NCBI RefSeq assembly: GCF_900113665.1
Contig: NZ_FOQD01000007.1
Span: forward strand, 62,001 to 126,000
Length of the DNA stretch: 64,000 nucleotides
Direction of reading: 5' to 3'
Source: Planctomicrobium piriforme
GTDB taxonomy: Bacteria; Planctomycetota; Planctomycetia; Planctomycetales; Planctomycetaceae
Each line of letters starts with the position of its first letter. Position 1 is the stretch's first letter. Under the pieces are notes generated by a model, which had not been told where the DNA came from, searched no databases, and saw nothing but the letters and a program-made list of their open reading frames with translations. Shown here one piece after another: positions 1 to 8,971 of the stretch. Position numbers and translations under genes: made by a program.

Positions 1-168
1 CAGGAAATTGTCCGTAACGGCGGGCAATTGAAACTCGTGCAGGTGTACACAGTCGCCAGGCCGCCGGCCGAGAGCTTCGTCTCTTCGTTGACGAACGCAG
101 AAGTGGATGTCATTGCGGAGCGTGTTGTCGCTGAGACGGGCATTCCGTCGGAAGCGTACTACGGCTGA
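1..168 (+). CDS. C-terminal end of a radical SAM protein (5' truncated by window edge)
   Basis: Frame 1 is open from the first base to TGA at 166-168 and encodes 55 residues. The segment LVQVYTVARPPAE followed by a short helix and the ending PSEAYYG resembles the C-terminal tail of planctomycete radical-SAM Fe-S oxidoreductases (MoaA/COG0731-like), in which a substrate-strand 'QLYTVARPPAE' precedes the final helix. The CxxxCxxC cluster motif would lie upstream, outside the window, so the call rests only on this tail. It ends about 160 bases before the next gene and reads in the same direction. Confidence 0.5.
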   Translation, partial: QEIVRNGGQLKLVQVYTVARPPAESFVSSLTNAEVDVIAERVVAETGIPSEAYYG

Positions 169-326
169 GAGTCGCTCAAGATCAGAGTAATTCTGTGCCT
201 GCAGCCGAAACTCGCAGTGCCGCCGAATGGCACTTCAATGCCAGCAAACTGAGTCCCTGCGAATGGTGATTCAACAGGGCTTCCATCAGACTGCGACGGC
301 GCTGCTTTTCAGGCATTCGTCCAGTT

Positions 327-2297
327 GTGATGGGAGCCATTTCATTGGCCGAGGTGGAACGTCGCGCTGACTCCTCCAGGTTCCAGCGGCCTGCTTGCGC
401 CAGCGAGACGCGGGCGAATGAGAAGTGGTTGTGCTTTGCAGCAGCGATCAGTTGGCAAGCGGCGTTCGTTGTGGCGTGTCTCGTGGAAGCGGATCGGCTG
501 CGAACACGGTTGCTGGAGCAGGCAACGGCAGGGAGTTGGTGGGAAGGGCCGGCGCTGGATGGAACCTGGTGGGTTCCGTTGCTGGCGATGGGACCGTTCT
601 GCTGGTTCTGGAAGATTCGACGGGAGGGTATTGAGCGACTACCGGCGAGGCAGACGCTTCGAACCGTTTCTCGCAGATGTCTCATTCTCGGCGGCTGTGT
701 TGTGGCGATCACCTCGCTGCTGACGACGCTGCACGCCGGCAATCAACGACTCGAATCAGAACCGGGCGGGCCTCGGTTCAGTCAGGTGGTTCCGATCATT
801 CATGATGAATTCAGTTACCAGTTGCAGGCGCGGACATTCCTCGCGGGCCGCTGGAGCTGGGAGCCGCCGCCGCATGCTCGGGAACTGTTTCATCAACTGC
901 ATGTCTTGAATGAAGACCGCTTTGCGAGCCGGTACTTGCCAGGGACAGGTCTCTGGATTGTTCCCTGGCTGGCGATCGGGCAACAGGTCTGGGGGCAGAT
1001 GTTCGCCAACATGCTGATCGCGGGGGGTATTTATGTCCTGGGCGTGCAGATCGCAGGTTTCGGCGTTGGAGTGACGGCGGGCATGCTGACGGCTCTTTCG
1101 CCCGATTTGGCTCTGTTTGGCAATTTGCTGCTGGCGCATCAGCCGGCGTTGGCGGGGCTGATTTGCTTTTTGAATGCCGCGGTCTGTTACTTACGGGGCG
1201 GCCCTGCAGGCTGGATGGCAATGGGGGGAGTGGGTCTCACGCTGGCGATGCTCTGCCGCCCGTTGACCGCAGCGGCGATTGCCCTCCCATGGGGAGTTGT
1301 GCTGCTCAGGGGCTGGTTGAAGGCCGAGTTTGGACAAACCAGCGTCAGGTGTTCCGTCCGTGAATGGCGGTTCGCCATCGCTGCTCTTGGCATTCCCATT
1401 CTTGCCGGACTGCTGCTGGTCGGCTGGCAGAGCCACTCGCTCACAGGCAGCGTCTTCACCACGGCGTATTCGCATTACACCGAACTCTACACGCCCCGAC
1501 ACGCATACGGTTTTGAGCAAGCGTCGAATCTCGTTGGAGCGGAACACCCGCGCGTGTTGCGGGAGTACAACGATTGGGCGGTGGAACTCACGCCGGGCGT
1601 TGCTCTTCAAAATTGTTGGGACCGCTTGTGCGGCAGTCTTGAATGGTCGTTAGGACTCGTGCCGCTGACGTTTGCCGCAGTGTTTGTCACGTTGACGATC
1701 CACCTTCAGAGTCGCTGGGTCAGGCTGGTGCTGGCTTCGATTCTCTGCCTGCACGTCGCCCATGTGCCGTACTGGCTGAACGGAATACTGAAGCACCACT
1801 ATGTGTTCGAATCAGGTCCGTTGTGGCTGTTGCTGCTCGCGGTCGCCGGTTCGCAATGCCTGGACCTTGCCAGAAAACGGGGAGCCGTGCTGTTCCCAGC
1901 CTGGGGCGGGACAGTGCTGGTCATGGCGGTGGCCGGCAACCTCTTTTCGCTTGATGGCGACGAGACAACGTCGCGACTGGCTCAGGGAGTCAAACAACTG
2001 GCCCGGCCATCGGCGGGATATCGTGAGTTTGAACGCATCCTTGCAAGGGCGTGCATCGAAAAGCCGGCGCTGGTTCTGATCCGCCCACAACCGGGCGATC
2101 TCCATGCCCAATATGTGCGGAACTCTCCGCCGTTCGATGGTGAACTTCTGGTGGGAATGGACCGCCCGGAACTGTACTCGCATGGCAGATTGAGCGAACT
2201 GTTTCCGGATCGGTCGATCTACTTCTACGACTCAACGTCACGCGAAGTGACATTACTGCAGACTTCGAACAGTCGTTTCGTCAGGAGGCCGGAGTGA
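327..2297 (+). CDS. GT-C superfamily membrane glycosyltransferase (family 39-like)
   Basis: This encodes about 656 residues with roughly ten hydrophobic helices. The first soluble loop carries HDEFSYQLQARTFLAGRW, which matches the acidic D-E/D-D loop-1 motif of polyprenyl-phosphate-sugar dependent GT-C enzymes (PMT/ArnT/GT39 type). These transfer sugars from lipid carriers on the outer face of the cytoplasmic membrane. A C-terminal extracytoplasmic domain of about 150 residues follows the last helix, and its acceptor is unknown. The start could be GTG 327 or ATG 330; neither has a convincing ribosome binding site and the first 35 residues look non-conserved, so the true start may be further in. 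The gene overlaps the next one (stop TGA 2295-2297), so the two are translationally coupled and probably form an operon with the pseudopilin at 4102. Confidence 0.75.
   Translation: MMGAISLAEVERRADSSRFQRPACASETRANEKWLCFAAAISWQAAFVVACLVEADRLRTRLLEQATAGSWWEGPALDGTWWVPLLAMGPFCWFWKIRREGIERLPARQTLRTVSRRCLILGGCVVAITSLLTTLHAGNQRLESEPGGPRFSQVVPIIHDEFSYQLQARTFLAGRWSWEPPPHARELFHQLHVLNEDRFASRYLPGTGLWIVPWLAIGQQVWGQMFANMLIAGGIYVLGVQIAGFGVGVTAGMLTALSPDLALFGNLLLAHQPALAGLICFLNAAVCYLRGGPAGWMAMGGVGLTLAMLCRPLTAAAIALPWGVVLLRGWLKAEFGQTSVRCSVREWRFAIAALGIPILAGLLLVGWQSHSLTGSVFTTAYSHYTELYTPRHAYGFEQASNLVGAEHPRVLREYNDWAVELTPGVALQNCWDRLCGSLEWSLGLVPLTFAAVFVTLTIHLQSRWVRLVLASILCLHVAHVPYWLNGILKHHYVFESGPLWLLLLAVAGSQCLDLARKRGAVLFPAWGGTVLVMAVAGNLFSLDGDETTSRLAQGVKQLARPSAGYREFERILARACIEKPALVLIRPQPGDLHAQYVRNSPPFDGELLVGMDRPELYSHGRLSELFPDRSIYFYDSTSREVTLLQTSNSRFVRRPE
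2283..2288 (+). promoter_or_regulatory. Strong Shine-Dalgarno AGGAGG inside the upstream gene
   Basis: AGGAGG lies within the last codons of the 327-2297 gene, eight bases before ATG 2297 and five before GTG 2294. It supports ATG 2297 as the start of the second glycosyltransferase and shows that translation re-initiates at the overlapping stop/start. Confidence 0.75.
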
Positions 2298-4105
2298 TGA
2301 TTCGGTCCGATTGGCAGCTCAATTTCTCGCAAGCCAGCGTCATCACCTTCGGCCTGCTCGTGCCGGTGCATGTGTTCTTGCTCGCCTGGATCGCCTGTCG
2401 CTACTCCCCGGCAGCCGATGAATCGGCACATCTCGTCGCCGGACTGCGGATCTGGACTGAGGGGAAGTTCGATGTTTATCAGGTGAATCCGCCGTTGGTG
2501 AAGGCGGTGGCTGCGTTGCCGGTGCTGCTTGATCCCCCGCAAATCAACTGGCAATTGTTGACGACAAAACCTGGAGACCGCCCGGAGTGGTTGCTGGGAC
2601 TGAGTTACCTCCGCGAGCATCGCCCGCGATTTCGGTGGGACATGGTGCTGGCACGTTGGGCGTGTATCCCGTTCAGCGTGCTGGGGCTGGCGTATTGCTT
2701 TCGCTGGGGAGCGGCGTTGTTTGGCCCGTCGGCCGGGTTGCTGGCTGCAAGCCTGTGGTGCTTCTCTCCGAACATTCTCGGCAATGCGGCACTCATCACG
2801 CCGGATGTGGCGGCAACGGCGTTGGGCATGGCAACGCTGTTTCACTTCCGCGGCTGGCTGCTGCAGCCGGGCTGGAGGAACGCGTTTCTGGTTGGGGTCC
2901 TGCTGGGGCTCACCGAACTGACGAAGTTCACCTGGGTGATTCTGTATGTCCTGTTGCCGGTGCTGTGGGCGGGGCAGGTTTTGTTTTCACGCACTCGATT
3001 CCATGGAGAAACATCATTGCGGCAACAAGGGTTGCAGTTGTTGTTGCTGCTGCTTGTGAGTCTCGATGTGTTGAATGCGGGTTATGGATTTCAGCAGACG
3101 CTGCGGCCGTTGGGGGAGTTTGAGTTTGTTTCGGAATCGCTGGGAGGGGGAAAGACTCAGAGTGCAGTGCCCGACACTGACATGGACGCGTCAACTGCCC
3201 CTCACCCCGACCCTCTCCCCGGAGTACCGGGGCGAGGGGGTAATGTGTTTCGGAGCGGATGCGTGAGTGCTTTGCCGGTGCCGGTTCCGGCGGCTTGGGT
3301 GCAGGGGATTGATCTGCAGCGGCGAGATTTTGAAGGGGGCTGGCGACCGTTGTATTCGTATCTCAATGGCGAACAGCGACTAGGGGGTTGGTGGTACTAC
3401 TATCTTGCTGCATCGTGGATGAAGTCTCCGCTGGGGAGTTGGTTGATTGCCGGAGCGGCGGTGTGGGGATTATGGAGATCAGGACTCTCGATTTCGTTCC
3501 GCATGGAACTGGCGCTGTTGCTGATTCCTGCGGCGGCGATTCTCGTTCTAATCAGTTCGCAGACGGGCTTCAGCAGATACTTTCGCTATCTGCTGCCGGC
3601 GTTTCCGTTTGTCTATGTGGCGTTGAGCGGGGTGTGGTCGCCGCAAGTGGTGCGTGCTGCGCCGGGCGCTGCGTGGTGTGCTGGCGTGGGGCTACTGGCG
3701 GTCGTTGTGGGGAGTCTCAGCGTCTATCCGCAGAGCCTGGCCTTCTTCAACACCATTGCCGGCGGACCTCAACAAGGACACCTGCGCCTGCTGGATGCGA
3801 ACATTGACTGGGGACAGGATCTTTACGCTTTGAAGGACTGGCAGAATGCGCATCCCGAGGCGCCGCCGCTATATGTCGCGTACTCCGGTGTTGCCGATCC
3901 CGAGCTGTTCGACATCGCGACGCAAGACGTTGTCCTTCCGCTTGGCGATGAAATGTTCGCACCAGGCTGGTATGCGGTGAGCGTCAACCGGCTGCATGGA
4001 TATGACGATCCAGGTTCGCCCTGGACGCGGTTTCTTCCGCTGACGCCAGTCGGTCGCGCCGGATACTCAATTTTGATTTATCACCTTGCCGAGGTCGGGC
4101 CATGA
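2297..4105 (+). CDS. GT-C glycosyltransferase (family 39/ArnT-like) with an in-frame repeat insertion
   Basis: About 602 residues. After the first membrane helix (about 15-35) the sequence reads AADESAHLVAGLRIWTEG and then FDVYQVNPPLVKAVAALP, a close match to the loop-1 region of planctomycete GT39-family proteins; the 'DE' pair is the presumed catalytic acidic site. About ten further helices follow and then a C-terminal soluble part containing DANIDWGQDLYALKDW, a motif seen in this subgroup. The product is an integral membrane enzyme that should use a polyprenyl-phosphate sugar. Residues about 300-315 (APHPDPLPGVPGRGG) are encoded by a dispersed palindromic repeat at 3197-3240, an odd insertion in a loop between helices. 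The stop overlaps the next start as ATGA, so this is the middle gene of a three-gene unit. Confidence 0.78.
   Translation: MIRSDWQLNFSQASVITFGLLVPVHVFLLAWIACRYSPAADESAHLVAGLRIWTEGKFDVYQVNPPLVKAVAALPVLLDPPQINWQLLTTKPGDRPEWLLGLSYLREHRPRFRWDMVLARWACIPFSVLGLAYCFRWGAALFGPSAGLLAASLWCFSPNILGNAALITPDVAATALGMATLFHFRGWLLQPGWRNAFLVGVLLGLTELTKFTWVILYVLLPVLWAGQVLFSRTRFHGETSLRQQGLQLLLLLLVSLDVLNAGYGFQQTLRPLGEFEFVSESLGGGKTQSAVPDTDMDASTAPHPDPLPGVPGRGGNVFRSGCVSALPVPVPAAWVQGIDLQRRDFEGGWRPLYSYLNGEQRLGGWWYYYLAASWMKSPLGSWLIAGAAVWGLWRSGLSISFRMELALLLIPAAAILVLISSQTGFSRYFRYLLPAFPFVYVALSGVWSPQVVRAAPGAAWCAGVGLLAVVVGSLSVYPQSLAFFNTIAGGPQQGHLRLLDANIDWGQDLYALKDWQNAHPEAPPLYVAYSGVADPELFDIATQDVVLPLGDEMFAPGWYAVSVNRLHGYDDPGSPWTRFLPLTPVGRAGYSILIYHLAEVGP
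3197..3240 (+). repeat. Dispersed palindromic repeat inside a CDS (SPEYRGEG-type), copy 1
   Basis: This GC-rich element has the core CCCCGG-AGTA-CCGGGG. The stem extends to about 11 bp with one T-C mismatch (CCTCTCCCCGG against CCGGGGCGAGG) around an AGTA loop. A second copy with nearly the same sequence lies on the minus strand at 42411-42455, also inside a glycosyltransferase gene and also in the sense orientation of that gene. Here it is read as PHPDPLPGVPGRGG; in another frame it would give the peptide TLSPEYRGEG, which recurs in planctomycete genomes. Confidence 0.85.
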
Positions 4106-5223
4106 GACGTTCAGTAAGAATCATCGTTGAAGAACGTGCTGCGTTCACGATGATCGAGCTCCTGGTGACACTGGGCATCGTCTCGCTGTTGTTGTCGCTA
4201 GCGCTCCCCTCGATGTTCTCGGCCAGGGCGAGTGCCAGACGACTGGCGTGTCAGAACAATCTCCGTCAAGTGGCCTTGGCCCTGCTGTCGCATGCCGATC
4301 AGCACAATCGCCTCCCGGCGGCTGGTCACTTCGCCGCGCAGGGGTCGGATCAGTACCACAATTGGGTCATCGCTATTCTGCCGTATCTGGATCAGACGGC
4401 GCTGTACATTGAATATGATCTCGCGCAGCCTGCTGCGGCAGAGAGCAATCTGAAGGTGACGAGCACATCAATTCCGATTCTGGTCTGCCCGGATGATGTC
4501 AGCGTGGTCGACGGTCAGGGGAATTTGAGTTACGTCGTCAGCGGCGGGCTCGCCTGGACGATTCCGGTCGACTGTCCGGCCAGCCTGCATGCTGATACCA
4601 GCGCGGTGATGATCGCTCCGCTCGATCTCAATGGCGACGGCGAAGTCTGCCCCGTGGTTTTGGAATCCAGCACAAGTCACAGCGGGAATCCGAAGTCAGC
4701 ACCGCTGACCGATCTCGCCTGTCTGGAGCAAACTTCGCTGTTCTTTGTCGAGAACTGGCCGGCAGGAACCGGAACGGGGCGGCATCATCGCCTGTCGGAC
4801 ATCCAGGATGGCGCCTCGCAGACCATGCTCATGACGGAAAACGTGCGGGCCGGTTATGACCCCAAGGAGAAGTTCAACTGGGGGAGTTCAGAGCCGTCGC
4901 GATCGATGTTCTTTGTGAGCAGCACCGTTTGCGAAGCAGGAATTTGCGAACCAGAGAGTGTGGAACTTGGCCGCGCGAATGATGCAGAGCATCCGCTCGC
5001 GCGTCGCGAATGTCTCAATTCCAGTCTCCATCAAGCGGAAGGCACGGCCCCCTGGCCGAGTTCAGGTCATCCGGGCGTCGTCAATGTTGCCTGGTGCGAC
5101 GGACGCGTGACGGTGCTGTCCGATCGCGTGGATGGGGGCGTCTATTTTGCCAGCGTGACGCCGCAGGGGCTCAGCAAACCTCATCCATTAGCGGAGTCGG
5201 TCATCACTGACGCAGCGTTCTAG
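4102..5223 (+). CDS. DUF1559-family pseudopilin-like protein (H-X9-DG motif)
   Basis: 373 residues. A type IV/II prepilin signal is visible: the short basic leader ends at Ala14, then FTMIELLVTLGIVSLLLSLA, with the conserved Glu at +5 (E19). Cleavage would be after Ala instead of the usual Gly. The rest is a secreted globular domain with YLDQTALY and a C-terminal motif with His323, nine residues, then Asp333-Gly334, followed by the final DGGVYFASVTPQG segment. This combination defines the planctomycete DUF1559 family, whose members are probably processed by a prepilin peptidase and assembled at the cell envelope; their role is unknown. ATG 4102 overlaps the stop of the glycosyltransferase gene (ATGA), so the two are co-translated. 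That may point to envelope glycosylation or export as a shared theme, but this is inference. Confidence 0.9.
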   Translation: MRRSVRIIVEERAAFTMIELLVTLGIVSLLLSLALPSMFSARASARRLACQNNLRQVALALLSHADQHNRLPAAGHFAAQGSDQYHNWVIAILPYLDQTALYIEYDLAQPAAAESNLKVTSTSIPILVCPDDVSVVDGQGNLSYVVSGGLAWTIPVDCPASLHADTSAVMIAPLDLNGDGEVCPVVLESSTSHSGNPKSAPLTDLACLEQTSLFFVENWPAGTGTGRHHRLSDIQDGASQTMLMTENVRAGYDPKEKFNWGSSEPSRSMFFVSSTVCEAGICEPESVELGRANDAEHPLARRECLNSSLHQAEGTAPWPSSGHPGVVNVAWCDGRVTVLSDRVDGGVYFASVTPQGLSKPHPLAESVITDAAF

Positions 5224-5321
5224 GCAAGACAGAACGCACGTTCTTCACGCAGTGTTCAACAAAGAGGAAAAACGGATGATCGCTCTTCGACACGGCCTGT
5301 TGAACATGGCACTCTCGGGCA

Positions 5322-6551
5322 ATGGCTTTTTGGCATTCGCAGTGGTTTTGCTTTACCGACGACGAGTCGGGTCCGTTCAGGTTGCGGCAGGTGATCCGGC
5401 AGATCGAACAAGGGGTGCTGCGGAGCAACGATCTGGTGCGTCGAGCCGGCAGTTCAAGCTGGCAGCCGCTCACTTCGGTACCAGAGTTTCAGCAGGCTTT
5501 GCAGCGGCGGCAACGTCAACTTGATCGTCAGCGGAGAGGGGCCATGCCGATTTCACAAACTTCCTCAGTAGCTCGACTGCCTGGCTGGACGCTGCGAAGT
5601 GCGCTGATCGCATTGGCAACGGGCATCGCGTTGTGGGTGCTCGGACAACTGGCGTGGTCGTGGTGGAAGCAACCGGCGCGATTCCCGAAAGGGCCAAATG
5701 GTCCGCCAGCGATTCAGGCTCCCAGCCGGCTGCAGCAGTTGCGACCGCGAGCGACTGTTCCGCCGACGCTGCCATCGCTGACGCCAGGCGTGCCGGAACT
5801 CGTGCCGGGGTTCGAGCATGTTCCCTGGCTCAAGTCGCCGACGCTTACGGGGGATCTCAAGACAATCGTGTATGTCACCTATGCCGGTGCCGAACGTCTC
5901 GATGATCTGGTGATCGCCAATCGCGATTCGATCACACAGGCATTTCGGGATCATCAGGTGTTGCAGGGACTTTGTACGCAGCAGCGTGAAGCACACCCGG
6001 CGCTGTCAGCGGATGGTCTGGAACTGCTGTTTGTACGTCAGACGACCCCGAGTCGCATCTGGATTGCCCGTCGCGCCCATCGTGGAGCGGCATTTGAGGC
6101 TCCCAGGGAAGTGCAGTTCCAAGGAGATGTCAGTCCGGAAGAGCATTATGACGCTCCGCAATTTCTCGATGCCGGCGGCATTCATTTCGTCGTCAGCGAT
6201 GTGGAATTCACCCGTCGCCGACAATTGCTGGCGCGTCGTATCTCTCCCAACAAGTTCGCAGTGACCGGAGCGCTGGCGATCGCGAATCCCTGGCCGCGGT
6301 ATTTTCTGACGACGAAAGGCCGCCTCGCTTATTTTCCTGCCGAAGAAGGGATCTTTCTGACCGCGCAGCAGGCCAGAACGCAGGAATACGTCCCCCCAGA
6401 ACTGCTGCTGCCGGCGGCGACAATCGGCGGGGAACTGACGAAGTTCGACGACACGATCTGGGTGAATCCGCAGGAGGATTTGATTTTCTACTGCAGCCCC
6501 GGACCAGGGACAGGCCAGGCGAAACGTCGGTTGTGGATGGTGCGGTATTGA
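5322..6551 (+). CDS. GYF_2-domain protein with membrane anchor and propeller-like C-terminus
   Basis: 409 residues. Residues about 3-60 (WHSQWFCFTDDESGPF, then QIEQGVL and W at the SSWQPL position) form a GYF_2/DUF4339 domain, a small peptide-binding module common in planctomycetes. A single transmembrane helix lies near 90-112, followed by a Pro-rich linker. A domain of about 260 residues carries WD40/PD40-like blades such as HPALSADGLELLFVR and a final IFYCSPGPG segment, suggesting a periplasmic or outward-facing beta-propeller. The GYF_2 part would then be cytoplasmic. An in-frame TGA at 5301-5303 rules out a start much further upstream. No partner is evident; the flanking genes differ in function. 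Confidence 0.72.
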   Translation: MAFWHSQWFCFTDDESGPFRLRQVIRQIEQGVLRSNDLVRRAGSSSWQPLTSVPEFQQALQRRQRQLDRQRRGAMPISQTSSVARLPGWTLRSALIALATGIALWVLGQLAWSWWKQPARFPKGPNGPPAIQAPSRLQQLRPRATVPPTLPSLTPGVPELVPGFEHVPWLKSPTLTGDLKTIVYVTYAGAERLDDLVIANRDSITQAFRDHQVLQGLCTQQREAHPALSADGLELLFVRQTTPSRIWIARRAHRGAAFEAPREVQFQGDVSPEEHYDAPQFLDAGGIHFVVSDVEFTRRRQLLARRISPNKFAVTGALAIANPWPRYFLTTKGRLAYFPAEEGIFLTAQQARTQEYVPPELLLPAATIGGELTKFDDTIWVNPQEDLIFYCSPGPGTGQAKRRLWMVRY

Positions 6552-6594
6552 GCAGCCCTGCATCTGCGTGGTCGCAGGCGAAGGGGCTGATAGA

Positions 6595-7842
6595 ATGTCG
6601 GCGAGGCATTCTCCCTTCTCTCTCAGGCACTTCCGAATGCGCGTCCTCGCAGCGTCTGTGGCACTTCTGTTGGCTTCGGCCCTTCCTCTGATCGCGGCGG
6701 AGCCGAAGGGGAGCGCCGCGAAGGAAGACCGACCGCTGCTGCTGGTGCATTACATGCCTTGGTATGCAGCCGATCCGGCCCAAAAGAAGTGGGGCTGGCA
6801 CTGGACGATGAACAAGTTTCAGCCCGGCCATCCTCAGAACGGCCAGCTCGACATTGCCTCGCACTACCATCCGAGCATTGGCGTCTATGACTCCGGCGAC
6901 CAGCATGTGCTCGAATACCATGCCGGGCTGATGCGGCTGTCAGGCATCGACGGCATCATCGTCGACTGGTATGGCCGCACAGACTATCTCGACTACGGGC
7001 TGTTGCACCGCAACACCTCGGCGATGATCGAACAAGTGCAGCGGGCGGGTCTGAAGTTCTCCATCTGTTACGAAGACCAGACGATTACCAAGCTGCAGGA
7101 TGCCGGGCGGCTGAAGCCGGAGCAACGGGTGTCGCACGCCCGTGAGGAAATCGCCTGGTTGCAGCAGAACTGGTTTCGTAGCCCGGCGTATGTGCAACTC
7201 GACCAGCGGCCGCTCCTATTATCGTTCGGGTACGACGGGCTGAAGGATGCGGAATGGGAACAGTTGCTGGGCGGGCTCGCTGAGCCCGTGCTGTATCTCA
7301 GCGAACATCACCGTCGGCCCTCGGCAGCGGGGGCGTTCGACTGGCCGCTGCCGAAACAGGGACTTCAGGGCCTGAAAGATTTTGAAACGGCCAGCGAGAA
7401 ATGGCCGACGGCAATGCCGGTGGCGTTTCCCCGATTTCATGATGTGTATGCCGAGGCCGGGCTGCATCCCAGTTGGGGCCGAATCGACGACGATCAGGGG
7501 AAGACGTTCGTCAAAACCTTGAGTCAGGCGATTCAGTCTCATCCGCCGGCGGTGCAGATCGCGACCTGGAACGACTGGGGGGAGGGGACCATGATCGAAC
7601 CTTCGACCGAGTTCGGAATGCGGGATCTGATTGCCGTGCAGCGTGCGAGAAAGAAATCGATCGAGCCGGGGTTCCCCTGCGCCCCGGAAGACCTGCAGTT
7701 GCCTGGCCGACTGCTGAAGCTGCGGCGGGCAGACCTGACGCCGGAGCGACAGATTCAACTCGATCAGGCCGCCGCCTTCATCGCCGCCAGAGACGCGACT
7801 GCCGCCAAAGAGATTCTGAATCGATTGGAAAAGGGCCTATGA
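6595..7842 (+). CDS. Secreted glycoside hydrolase family 99/71-like protein
   Basis: The mature protein begins after a clear signal peptide (RVLAASVALLLASALPLIAA|EP). Motifs typical of GH99-like (endo-alpha-mannosidase) and GH71 proteins are present: VHYMPWYA, WGWHWTM, HYHPSIGVYDSGD, GIDGIIVDWYG, and late in the protein IATWNDWGEGTMIEPS. The fold is a TIM barrel and the likely substrate is a glycan outside the cytoplasm; the exact linkage cannot be read from sequence. Three starts are possible: GTG 6568, ATG 6595 (preceded by a GAAGGGG sequence) and ATG 6637, which sits directly at the signal peptide. I chose 6595 for its ribosome binding site. The stop overlaps the redoxin gene start as ATGA. 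Confidence 0.8.
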   Translation: MSARHSPFSLRHFRMRVLAASVALLLASALPLIAAEPKGSAAKEDRPLLLVHYMPWYAADPAQKKWGWHWTMNKFQPGHPQNGQLDIASHYHPSIGVYDSGDQHVLEYHAGLMRLSGIDGIIVDWYGRTDYLDYGLLHRNTSAMIEQVQRAGLKFSICYEDQTITKLQDAGRLKPEQRVSHAREEIAWLQQNWFRSPAYVQLDQRPLLLSFGYDGLKDAEWEQLLGGLAEPVLYLSEHHRRPSAAGAFDWPLPKQGLQGLKDFETASEKWPTAMPVAFPRFHDVYAEAGLHPSWGRIDDDQGKTFVKTLSQAIQSHPPAVQIATWNDWGEGTMIEPSTEFGMRDLIAVQRARKKSIEPGFPCAPEDLQLPGRLLKLRRADLTPERQIQLDQAAAFIAARDATAAKEILNRLEKGL

Positions 7843-8954
7843 CGTTCAATCGCTGGTATTGCCAATTCATTCCGATGCTTGCGGTCGCCGGCATGGTGCT
7901 GTTGGGCGCTATTTCTCCGGCGATCGCCCAGCCAAATCCGAACGGGCAACTGCCGGTTTTCGAACTGGGCGAGCCGTATCTCTTGCTGATTCGCGACCCG
8001 GTGGTGCAGCGCGAACTGAAACTGAGCGACGAACAGCAGCAGGCGCTCGACGCGTTCAACGAGACGCTCGACGGCCCGTTGCTGTCGACTCGAAACCAGC
8101 CGAACGAGCAGGCCAACAAGGCCGCGACCGAGATGATTGCGCAGTCGCGTGCGAAGCTGGCAACGATCTTGATGCCTGACCAGCAGACGCGGCTGCTGGA
8201 GATCGAACGCTGGGTGCAAGGCCTGCGTTCGCTGTTGCGGCCTGATGTGAGCGAGAGACTGAGTCTGAGCGACAAACAGCAGGAGCAGATTCGTGAGATC
8301 ATCGACGACTATGTGAAGCAGACCAACGGGATCAAGGAGAAGGTCTCGTCCGGCGAACCGCTGGGACCGCTCGAAAAACAGAACTCTGAACTCCAGGTCC
8401 GAACGCAAAAGACTCTGCAGAAGCTTCTGAAACCAGAGCAACGGAAGCAGTGGCTGGCGATGCTGGGGAAGCCGCTCGATTCCAAATCGCTGGGGAAGGT
8501 GCGATTCAAGGCGCCCGAACTTTTAGGGGACGGTCCCTGGGTGAACTCGCGCCCGCTGACGATGGAAGGGCTGCGAGGAAAAGTCGTGGCGCTGCATTTC
8601 TTCACGTTCGGCTGCATCAACTGCATTCACAACTACCAGGCGTATCACAACTGGGAGAAACAGTTCGCGGGCAAGGATGTCGTGCTGCTGGGGATTCACA
8701 CCCCGGAAGTCTCGAACGAACATGACGTCGAGATGCTGAAGAAGAAGATGTCTGAGAACAACTTTGCGTTTCCGGTGCTGGTCGATAATGAATCGCAGAA
8801 CTGGAACGCCTGGGGGAACTCGATGTGGCCGACGGTGTACCTCATCGACAAGCAGGGGGATGTCCGCTACTGGTGGACCGGCGAGCTGAACTGGGAAGGC
8901 CAGACGGGCGAAAAGCAATTTGCGAAACACATTGAGGAACTGCTGGCGGAGTGA
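7839..8954 (+). CDS. Secreted thioredoxin-fold (redoxin/TlpA-like) protein with CxxC motif
   Basis: 371 residues when started at ATG 7839, which overlaps the previous stop (ATGA). A signal peptide ends near AIAQ|PNPNG. Residues about 45-220 are helical and charged, with two copies of a 'L(S/K)LSD(E/K)QQ' pattern like the metal-stress helical repeats of Spy/CpxP-type proteins. The C-terminal 150 residues form a thioredoxin fold with FFTFGCINCIHNYQ, where Cys-Ile-Asn-Cys is the redox pair, then GIHTPE and a cis-Pro region WPTVYLIDKQG. The likely role is a periplasmic thiol-disulfide oxidoreductase. The helical N-terminal fusion is common in planctomycetes but its role is not known. Confidence 0.82.
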   Translation: MTFNRWYCQFIPMLAVAGMVLLGAISPAIAQPNPNGQLPVFELGEPYLLLIRDPVVQRELKLSDEQQQALDAFNETLDGPLLSTRNQPNEQANKAATEMIAQSRAKLATILMPDQQTRLLEIERWVQGLRSLLRPDVSERLSLSDKQQEQIREIIDDYVKQTNGIKEKVSSGEPLGPLEKQNSELQVRTQKTLQKLLKPEQRKQWLAMLGKPLDSKSLGKVRFKAPELLGDGPWVNSRPLTMEGLRGKVVALHFFTFGCINCIHNYQAYHNWEKQFAGKDVVLLGIHTPEVSNEHDVEMLKKKMSENNFAFPVLVDNESQNWNAWGNSMWPTVYLIDKQGDVRYWWTGELNWEGQTGEKQFAKHIEELLAE

Positions 8955-8971
8955 GGCCTTCGGCGGCTATC

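Noticed and set aside
2283..2299. GTG 2294 as start of the second glycosyltransferase
   Set aside because: ATG 2297 follows directly and has better spacing to AGGAGG; both give the same protein save one residue.
7473..7838. Upstream extension of the redoxin gene overlapping the GH99-like gene
   Set aside because: The true start ATG 7839 has the signal peptide directly after it and overlaps the previous stop as ATGA.
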